Shown here: one piece after another, positions 1 to 10,200 of the stretch
Numbering within the stretch: the stretch's first letter is position 1
Layout of the letters: every line of letters starts with the position of its first letter
From: Phoronis ovalis
Lineage: Eukaryota; Phoronida; Phoronidae
Length of the DNA stretch: 17,367 nt
Reading direction: 5' to 3'
Assembly: GCA_028565635.1 (NCBI GenBank)
Contig: JAOXYB010021015.1
Span: 1 to 17,367, forward strand
Notes under the pieces: generated by a model
Databases searched by the model: none
What the model saw: only the letters and a program-made list of their open reading frames with translations
Told to the model about the DNA's origin: nothing
Program-made: the position numbers and the translations under genes

Positions 1-155
1 AGTAATTGGACATTTTACAATTACAAACAGATTGCTTTAAAATTGTGTGAAATATTTTACCTGCAATTACAAGATTCAATATCATAAATGAATACATGCA
101 TTTAACCATGGTATTTAAAACTGAAATGTAACTAAGGTAACACCAAAGATAAAAG

Positions 156-472
156 TTGTTTAACGGGCGAAAGCCCTCAAAATCTTAGTCCGTAGGGTGG
201 TTTTTATTTCTACTTTAAGAGTGTTTAATGGGCGAAAGCCTTTAAAAACCAAGTCGTTCAGGCTTTTTTTGGTGTTAAATGAAAAAATATTTTGAATCAC
301 ACAACACCACGAGAATTTATGTGAGTAGTGTTTTTGTCTTTTCCGATTTTTTTACAATAAAATAAAAAAATTAAAACACCAAAATTTGAAGTGGTCCGGC
401 CCATTAAACAAGTTAATTTTTTTAAAAAGTAAAAATGTCAAAATTTGAAGTGGTCGCACCCGTTAAACAAGG
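156..472. mobile_element. Small element with nested double inverted ends (MITE-like)
   Basis: Outer ends: TTGTTTAACGGG at 156-167 and CCCGTTAAACAA at 459-470. Inner ends: TGTTTAATGGG at 222-232 and CCCATTAAACA at 400-410. The left copies continue GCGAAAGCC (168-176 and 232-240). The right copies are each preceded by AAATTTGAAGTGGTC. A further pair, GGTGTTAA near 266 and TTAAAACACC near 371, lies inside. There is no ORF, so the element is non-autonomous. I could not define a target-site duplication or a superfamily. Confidence 0.6.
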
Positions 473-1089
473 TTTATTTTTGGTTTTGCCTAATTCAAAT
501 TTTTCAAATTTATGAAAACGATAACAATATTTGATTAGCAACCTACAACATAATAAAGCAGGCTTCTACTACTTCTTAGTAGGCATGCTATTTTTCAAAA
601 GAGAGTCTCTATTTGGATTAATATGGTTATACTGTTTAATCATCTGTGAAAACGGGATATTTCACAAGCAACATGTGTAAAACAATATAAAACTATGACA
701 CATTTCTAACAACAGCACTGATACATGTACATTATGTAAAACCTACAACGACAAGGGTTAACAATTATTCTAGTACCAAAGTCAATCAGTTAATCAACTT
801 ATACAATTTAACAACTTAGAAAATGAATGTCAAATATGAAAGTTGCATTAATTAATAGATGCACCTGAAGCACTCTCTACATGAGCGACACATCCATGAA
901 GTGATGGAAAGCAGGAAATAGTGCAAATTTATAATAAACTGTTTCGATTATTTTTCAGAAATTGATTCTTTTATAACAATTTAACAACACATGTATATCA
1001 CATAAAATCATGAATTCACTGGTAGAAAAAACAAACATTCATACAAGCAACAGTGACAAGAATGTCATTGCATTGAGAGACTGTGAGCA
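473..1089 (-). other. Rgl: 3' flank / probable 3' UTR of the Rgl gene
   Basis: No coding signal. On the minus strand the first canonical AATAAA after the stop is at 478-473, touching the edge of the small element; an ATTAAA variant is at 640-635. Which of these is used, or whether another site is, cannot be told. A short hairpin (CTACT, 7-nt loop, AGTAG) lies near 569-585. Confidence 0.4.
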
Positions 1090-1262
1090 CTAAGAGAACA
1101 CACTTTTATTTGTAATTTCTGTCTTCATTGTGTATTTTGATTGCTTTTTCTTGGGTAGGCTACCTAACAGTTTCTGATATTCCTTAGTCCTTATGATAAA
1201 TGTTAGAATGCCCGAATTATTCATAGCATAGAATACATTAGCTTGATCAGGTATCTTCAATT
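1090..1262 (-). CDS. Rgl: Rgl exon n: end of the RA domain and stop codon
   Basis: Terminal exon, 56 codons and TAG at 1092-1090 (residues 599-655). [17 protein letters not shown] is nearly identical to [13 protein letters not shown]-- of RalGDS/RGL, followed by [10 protein letters not shown] and a basic tail ([12 protein letters not shown]). The family normally ends soon after this point, so the C-terminus looks complete. Acceptor ACTGTTGTAG. Confidence 0.95.
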
Positions 1263-4200
1263 CTACAACAGTATAAACAAAGAACCCATTGAAATATTTA
1301 ACTTTTATTTATATTCTGTATACCATGTATATTATTATTGACCAATTATGACCAGTCACAAACACAAAATTTAAACAAGACATTAAAAAATTAAAATGTT
1401 TATTTAATAGTAAAGTGCAAAAAACTTTAAAGTCAAAACCCCAAGAAGGGTTAGTGTAATATCTAGACCAATGTCAGCTTGCCACTATATGATCAATGGC
1501 CTCCAACTGGAAAATGCAAGACTGTCACTATAAATTATAAAAAAATGCTAACCTGAACCATCTGATAATGCTTGACAAATACAATAGTGATGAGGATCTT
1601 CATCTACATTAAATTTACTGAGTGCATTCTGAAGGACAACCTTTGTATGATCACGATTAGACAACTAAAATAGACCATCAAATTCAGTTGAATTCTAAAA
1701 GTTAATACAAAAAGAATACGAAAAGGAAACAGTGACCATTTAGTAAATGTGTATGGTGTATCTCCGATAGCAACAACAGGAATGAGTCTCTTGTGGGACA
1801 TTCATGTTTCTTTGAATATGACTCTAAAATTTTAGCTTCCAATCCAATTTAGCAATATTAAAAAATATTTCAGTAAAAATTCATTTTTATGCCAAGCAGT
1901 TATTGATTTGAACCAGAAGTGACATGGAAGTAATTCAAAATTTTTGAAAATTACCTGGCATAAATCCAAACGTTTTCTCATAGCACACCATTATTGAATT
2001 TCAGAACAGTAGCAAGCAAAAAAAGGAAAAACAACTCTAAATCCAAAATTTTCACTCAGGCTTCACTCACCACTCAAAAATAATATGCCTCTAATAACTA
2101 CATAGCCTTTTTAATAGCAAAGGCACATGATTACTGCAGTTTACCCTTTTTAAAGTCTGAATAAACCCAATAAATCCATACCTTCTCAAGAAGGTACCAC
2201 ACACTAACAGATGAATTTATTCAGATTGGCCCTTTTATTGACATTGTGGTGGTAGTGTATGTATATATGCCAATTAAGGTCTGATGAAAATAATAACAAA
2301 AGTCTGGAAAAGCAGGAATCTTTAACTATTAAAGAAAATACCAAACCAGTAAGCAATTGTGAAAAACAAAAAAAAAACAGGATAATATGAATTTTAAAAA
2401 TATTATTCATAATTTTTTGGGTCTATTGACCCAAAGCTTTTGAATGACTTCTACATTACATGAGAGCCTCATTTTTGAAAGTTTGATGTCTTGACCTCTA
2501 AGTGACCTAGTAACCTCCAGGTCAGTCTTCCCCGCCCTGGAGATGTCGTGGGTCAAACTTCAAGCTTGTAGGGCCAATTGTTCTTGAGTTTTGGCATATT
2601 CCTTCCATATATAAATTGAAAATACACCAAAAAATAAAAATCTGACCTTTTGGCACCTATATAGCCTCAAAGGTCATCAAAATTACCTCTGTGTAACATG
2701 ATAACATCAATTTTGGATGTTTTGAAACAATTTTAAATGTTAACATTTGACCTCAAGGTCAGTAATGGCCAGCACAAGGGATCTCACAACTTAAGTGTGT
2801 CTCTATCCCTGGCTATCTTCGTCATAACTTTCTGAAAATTAGAAAAGAGAAAGAACAAGAAAGAAAGACGTAGAAAACCCAATAGGATAGCAGCTAAAGC
2901 AGCAATCCTAATAAACATTACCATAATGCTTTTATATATATTACTATCATCTGAATCATCTGTTTCTAAAGTGATTTTAATGACGCAACTGTCAGATGAT
3001 CTAAATGCCACAGATACATCGCTACCCAGTAAAGCTTCTGGTACCTACAAAAGATACAAATATAACTATGTTTAATCCCGTCTTTACTCATCCATAAAAG
3101 GCTGGGAGGGACTTGTATGGTCACCTCAGTGATGAATTAGCATCTCATGGCTGGGGTTATGTTTATTCTCTTTTTGTTAGTGAGAAAGAGTTCTAGTATA
3201 CTAAATCATATTGCTTAATACCAGAAGATGCATCCATTTGTTTTATTGTTTCCCCATATTGTAATACAATAACGTGCAGCGAAAAATTCACAAGGCACCA
3301 AAAAGAAAAAAACAAACATCACTTTGGAACGAAGTACATACTAATTTTAGTAATAAGTACTAGATGTCGTAGTGGTCTAGCATATGTAATGATTTTAAAA
3401 TCAATATTGTACTTTATTGCAGTATTTGTTACAAGACATCATATCAACCTTCACACAACATGAACAAGCATGACATTGTGAGACTCTTACTCAGCTACTA
3501 ACTGTTCAATCCAATACAAAACAGTATATCTAATTCTGACCACGTAAATATATTGGACTATGTTTTTTTTCTAAGGTTTTGACTAGGGAGGTAAACATTT
3601 GTGAATATGGTAATTCACTTCTAAAGTTTCCTTATGCCTTATAAAGCTTACAGTATAATTCACCAACTACAAATGGCTACTTACATCTGAAATTGGAGAT
3701 GGGACTAGACTGTCTAAACTATGTTGGTCCTCCTGGGTACTTTTTTGTGAACCTTCTAAATCATTTTGTCGATGTCCAAAGCTATATAACAAACATGATA
3801 GAGAGAAATTTATAAAGCAATGAATTATACACATTTCTGTCCTATGCTACAAAAATACATGAAAATGTGTCAACTGTATTTCTTATGTTCAACATGTTCA
3901 TGCAGTGTACAACATACCATCTTATTATCTTTTGTGTATACTATAATTTACATGCAGTAAATAATAATCTATGGTTTTATAATTTATTTTTTGTATCTAT
4001 TAATTTGACTGTTACCTGTATTTTTTCTTTATTGATGTATGTTTTGGACTTGCTGGAATCTCTTCTATTTCACATGACAATGAGTGACTAAAAATATAAG
4101 AATATATGTAATAAAAAAGTAAATAATGAAAAGAATATTTTTTCACAGTCATCCATAAATAAGTCTTGATATTTCAACTTTCATCTATTTATCACTAAAA

Positions 4201-7200
4201 TGACATCTAGCATGCACCATAGATTACACAAATAGAGACCACTGGGCCTTGTCCCTGGAATATTCACATATTTTGTTACAAATATGCCAACAAGAAAACA
4301 AAGTACCTGAAATGTTCTAAAATAGTTCCACTTCGACACAAATTAATACTATATCAAACTTTGATAAGGACATATCATAGCTCCAGGGGGTACTGACATT
4401 CAAAGTGACTATATAGCTGTGCCGCCCAATAGACACCTCTTTTTCACTTCCTGCATTTACTAAGGATAGCACGTTTACCACAGGGTTTATTTTCAAAAAA
4501 TATTCATTTACCATAGGACATATTTGTTGGAAAATGCATTTACGGTAGGTATGAAAAATTAATGTCCTTAACGTTTCACATATTTATCTACCACAGAGTA
4601 TACAATTTACAAATAAATGTAGGACAGGGTACATATTTTAGGAGAACTATTTTCAACAGGGAATACTTTCCGTACTTTTTTAGTTATCAAAGGGTATATT
4701 TTTGGTAACCTATATATACCACAGGGTCAGATTTTTTTTATTCTGGGCTGCACACCACTACCAACATTCTTGTCAAGTACCCCAGATCATAGCCTTTGCT
4801 CAAAAAAAAAATTTTTATCAACAAAATGACAAAATAGTTATTACTAATATACACATTATTATTACCTTTCATTATCACTGTAAGTTTTAACAGAATGAAA
4901 CCAATCCAGGAATTGTTCATTTGAAGAAATTGTATAATTGGCTGCAGCTTTTTGTAATAATTTAATTTGCACAATCACTTCAAACTCCTTCCGTTTTTTC
5001 TCAAAGTTTATCAGACCCTCTTCAATTGTATCAGGCATTGCGGTGTCAAACATTGTGAGATCAGTGAGGAAAGTGCCCAGATATGGAACAGTGCCTTGAA
5101 TTACACCCTATAAAGTAAAGACAAAAAGGATACAAGCCATTGTTGTAATTAGCTTCCATAAAATAAGTAATTTCATTGAAAGTCCAGCTGCTAAAATGAT
5201 TCCCCAATGGCATTCACTCAAAAATGAAATTAAAGATTATTAAATTCCATAGTAAAAATATTGCATCCATCTTTTTAAACACGTAGATACGAATTTATTT
5301 AAATGTATCTGAAAAATAGTGCTACATCAATTTATCCTTATGTTCTTACATTTCCCATCCATGTGCACTACGTTGTTTTTGCATACTTTACTATTACTAC
5401 ATTCTAAGCAATGTTCTTACATTTTCCATCCATGTGCGTTGTTTTTGCATGCTTTTCTTTCGCATTACTTTACTACTACTACGTTCTAAATTTGCAAACT
5501 TTGCTGTGCCTTCTCTCTGCAACAATTCCCGGGAGGTAATTTGATTGTTCTCTTCACAAAAAATCTCTGACAGTTCCTCAAACTGTGACATGGAGGCTCT
5601 GCAAGGAAAAAATGGACATGGAAATAAATCAAACTGAACCTACATGCCAAACAAGACTTACTAAACTTTGACCAATCATCATCCAGCATTGGTTATACAT
5701 GTATTTTATTAAGCTTACACGCAGATTATGAGCAGATTTTGAAGTACTTTGCAGAATGCACTTTGACAAGAAGCCATAGGACAAACAACAGAAAGTAACT
5801 GCCCCTGGTCCTCTGTATATGGCTCTAAATATTACCAAATATTGATAGTTACATTCAGAAAATATTTCTACCCATCAGCAGTAAAACAGTTACATAAATA
5901 TCATTAACATCCTCATATATACTAACTTCGGAACTGCTGACCATGTTTTCCTAAGACGATAAACACTGTTAGCCTGAAGTCCAGATAGAATAGCTTTCAA
6001 TGAAGAAAAATTCTTTAGTACTCTCAACTCCTAAAATGATAGCACATCCACATTTTACTATTTTCATTTGTTTCAAAACAGATCAAGGATGGTAACCATC
6101 TTTAATTCAAAATTTCACCAACATGCAACATATAATCTTGTATTTCTCATATTCTTGATTTGTTCTAAAGTCTTCTCAAAGAGCTTTCACTAAAAATTCA
6201 CTACTTTAATATCTAAAAAATATATTTGTTTCACATCACACCTGAGCTATATCAATCCATTTACTAATTAGTTTCGCTCTTCGTGAAGCCTTGAGCAAAG
6301 TATTTTTCAGAACTGTTGCAATGACTCTGTATGAAACAGCATTAAACTGTTTGATTGTAGCAGCCACACTTGGAGCATCACGATGAGACCACACGCTACC
6401 CAAGCAATGGTGTGGAACAACAGCTTTAAATAAGTTCTGTAAAAGCAGATTAAGTTAATTAATATCAAGCTGATGCCAATATCTTTAACATAAGTTTGAA
6501 AACATTTGTTCAGTAGTTATTAAAATTTATTATTTAAAAAAAGGGTTAAGCGCTAGGGCATAGTGCTTATTATGACCTTGAGGTCAAAGGTTCATGTAAA
6601 GGTCAAACATTAGGTTATTTGAGTTATTCTGGAACATTCCAAAAAGGTTTGCATTATATAACAATTAGGTAACTTTGCTGATTTGTAAAATTATTATGGA
6701 AACACACATACATTTACTTTGAGATTTTTAAAATCTTAAATGTCATAACATAAGATACAAATCGAGGATTCTGGATTCTCTAGTAGAATAATATTCACTA
6801 TTTTCAATTTTGACGTAACAAGCAGTCGATATGATATCAAATGTTTCAAATAAATTTTGGTTTGATATCAGATATCAAATCAATGGCAAAGTTGTTATCA
6901 GATTAAGTATCAAAATATAAAGATTAGCCTCTCAAATTGGACTTTTTTCTTAACAATACAATTATGTTAAAATTATGTGCCGTAACACAAAACAGGCAAA
7001 GTAAGTTCATGTACATTACATATATAAAAATTTCAAATTCCTATGACAAAAGATTAAAAACTTAATCCCATTCAAAAGTTACTACCCCATTTTATAGACT
7101 CGATACCAGTTGATAACAATAAGTTTTCAAGATACAGACTCAAACAGCTTATCATAAAAATAAACATGGCCGCCAGCCGTTGACCATATTGTAATATTCT

Positions 7201-10200
7201 TATTTACATTTATAATTTGTCTTGCAACAGTGTTTTCAAGAAATGGGCATTCACAGCTGATCAAGATAAAACATGGCCACCGGTCGGCCATAGTATAAGT
7301 TATTTTGACCTCAGTATATTTGCCTTTTGACTTGCAACGGTATCTATCTTCACAGTTTTCAAAATATCAAATAGCTTAACTCAAGAACAAATATGCATGG
7401 TTGTCAGTCAGCTATTTTGGAAGCGATTCAACCCAAAACTGCCTATATTTTCCTAATATGAAGCTGATCTCACAAAAACCATTATGTACAGAAGTATGTA
7501 CCTAAGGACTTGAAAGATGCTACAACCCTCTGCTCTGCATAGAGTAAGGGGATAATAATGGAATGCTGGAAATTTAATGTGTAAAAAAAGTTGTTTTGCT
7601 ATTTCCTACACATGCCTCACATTTTACAACAAACCCAGCGTGTGAAAATGTGAAAGCAAAACTTGGTCTTGGGAGGTAATAGATCTGTCAAAATGTATTT
7701 CAATGTGTACAGTATAGTTCATGTCTCTATAAGGTGACATTAATTTGTACGTACTGCATCAATAAGTGTCAGTTGCTCTGCAAAGACTGCAGTAGGTAAG
7801 TACATGAACTCAACAGGAGTATGTTGTTTTGTTAGCAAGTCTACTTCATCACAAAGATTAAAACGGTAGTCAACACCAACAGCTGGAAAAAAGCAATTCC
7901 TTGTATAATTACAATTATATGACCAGCATAAATATGTTTAACGGAAAGTATGTTGTATGACTTACCTACAATGTTGCATATTCTTTGATACTTTTAACTT
8001 ATTTAATACAAGGCGCAATTAAAATTTTCAGAAGATGATTAATTTCATTCAAAATGTACCAGTGTTGCTTTCTATGATAAGGAAATTTCACAAACCAATG
8101 ACCAGAGTTTATAGCACTGGCAAATACTTTATTGTACTCCTACTGAACACACAAAGGGCTCAGTAGCTAGTGACATCTAGTGGAGATGACAATTATTGTG
8201 AAAATCTCTCATTTAGAATGACTTTTGTGTAAGCATTTACAAAAACTAACTTGCACTGCAGCTGTCTTTATCTTTTTGGATCTCAAGAACTGACATTTTA
8301 TCCTTCAATTTATTAACCAAATCTGCATCCTGCTTCCAAACCTCAAAGTAGTCTAACAATTGATTTATACACGGATATTTATCTTCAGTAAAGTCATCAG
8401 GATAAGTATCTATCCACATTGAGATAATTGAACGAATTGTCCTACAAAACATTTTAGTTATAAATCAATAGGTTTTGTAAGCTGCTTACACTATTTTATG
8501 TTTGAGTTTACTATTTGCTCCAAAATATAAACTTACACAATTTTTTTTACAAAATCTTGAGAAAAAATAAGTATACGCATAATATCTATACCAAGTGAAA
8601 ACGAGATAGCTACTTAGTAATATGAACTGATAACTTTCAAAGTTTTGCAGTAGCTACCCAATTACTCAACATATAGTATTTAATATTTTGGATGGGAAGC
8701 AACATGATAATAAATTATTTCGCTGGTGAATCTGAAATTTTCCTGTGCAGGCTGGCAGGCTGCTTTGCTAAGTAAAACTAAAATGTTGAACATTTTTCGC
8801 AGCTAATAGGTACTCAAGAATCTTTGAAATTTATTGATTCATATTACGTAGCTATCTAGATTGGGCACTTTTCATAGCTTTCTTAGCGTATAGTTTTAAT
8901 TAGTTTTCTCAAAATTACCAAGAAATATCTTGTTTTGTATTATAAAAATAGCATTTCTCTACATGTAAGTACAGCAGTGCGGATAATAATTGTATCGCGA
9001 AAATTGCTATTAATTAGAATGGGGGCAACAAATCACTGTGTAATTGTCTTCTTAATGCATATGTTTGCAAATCATAAAGGAATTATATGGTGCGAGTACA
9101 TACTTCATATGCAAGTCTTTCAATTCCTCTTTCAGTTGCTCATCCTCATCAAGGCTTTTATGTCTGCAAAAATATTTATAACCACTAATAGTGTTAGCTT
9201 ATAAACCCAATATAAGGCTTTACACAAAAGTATGCTGAGAAAAGTTTTCTTGCAAAAGAGCTTTTTAACATAGTCGATGGGTTACAAGACTTATGTTTAA
9301 AAGACCTTGGATTTATTAAACATATTATATGAATATTGTTGTAAAGACATTGCTAACATGTGCTTTCATTGCAGTATCTACTACAAATTCTCAGTTAAGT
9401 TGGATAAAAAACTTGATCAATCAATCTCTAATCTATTAAAAACTGATCCATCGCATAGAAACCGTGGAGCCACCTCTGTGCTAAAACTCCAGTCTGCATA
9501 TTTCATAGTAAATGAAACATGCATGTGAGTGCAAGGGTATTGAGTTGGTCATTGGTGTATAGATGCTTTATAGTATTACCTTGAAATAAGCAGTCTTACA
9601 ACATCTTGAGGAGTTGAAAATGATCTGTATGTAGCTAGGAAAATATTGACATGTGCTGAATCTATATCACCAGTCTCCAGCACCAGGCTCTCAACAAGTC
9701 TCTCTAGATTTCCAGCCTTAATAATCCATACTTTGTGAGTTTGCCAAAGAAGATGGGCTGATCCAGAATCTGCTTCATCCAGCTACAAAAATCGTAGTCA
9801 GCAATATATTATGTTTTTGTATCAAGTGCTGCAACAAGCATTTGCATTTGAACACTGACAAAATTCACATGTATTTCAGGAAACCAGATACAAACATTCT
9901 ATTTACATAAAATCAACCAAACGTAAACAAGCCAGAAGATTGATTAGGCGAATAGACAATGTTCTTCACACTACACTTAATTAGTCCGCAAAAGAACATA
10001 TCCGGGGTAAATACAATTACCTCCGAATCAAATGTGTGGCAGGTTCTTTACTGCTTTAGGACTTGATGTGGTATAATTTCAATACCAAAACAAAATAAAT
10101 CCATCGAATATAAAAGTACTCACATCTGTTGATGATCTGTAGCGAACTTTTTTTAGATAAACAGCATATACGGCATCTGCTGTTTTCTCTTCTCTCCAAA

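Larger units (their letters stand above)
6437..7754 (-). other. Rgl: Largest Rgl intron (between exons e and f), repeat-rich
   Basis: This 1,318-nt intron holds a TGACCTTGAGGTCA block (6573-6606), the near-perfect palindrome TTTGATATCAGATATCAAA (6861-6879) and three degenerate ~115-bp repeat units (about 7085-7430). No exon-like sequence is evident. Confidence 0.6.

Noticed and set aside
3867-4091. Plus-strand 74-codon ORF
   Set aside because: It is antisense to Rgl exon j and intron sequence; the minus-strand reading is supported by splice sites and family similarity.
6861-6879. Palindrome TTTGATATC-A-GATATCAAA
   Set aside because: Clear, but short and composed of simple AT-rich words that recur nearby; no function can be argued.
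9307-9528. Plus-strand 73-codon ORF in an Rgl intron
   Set aside because: No splice or promoter support and no similarity; expected by chance in this amount of AT-rich DNA.
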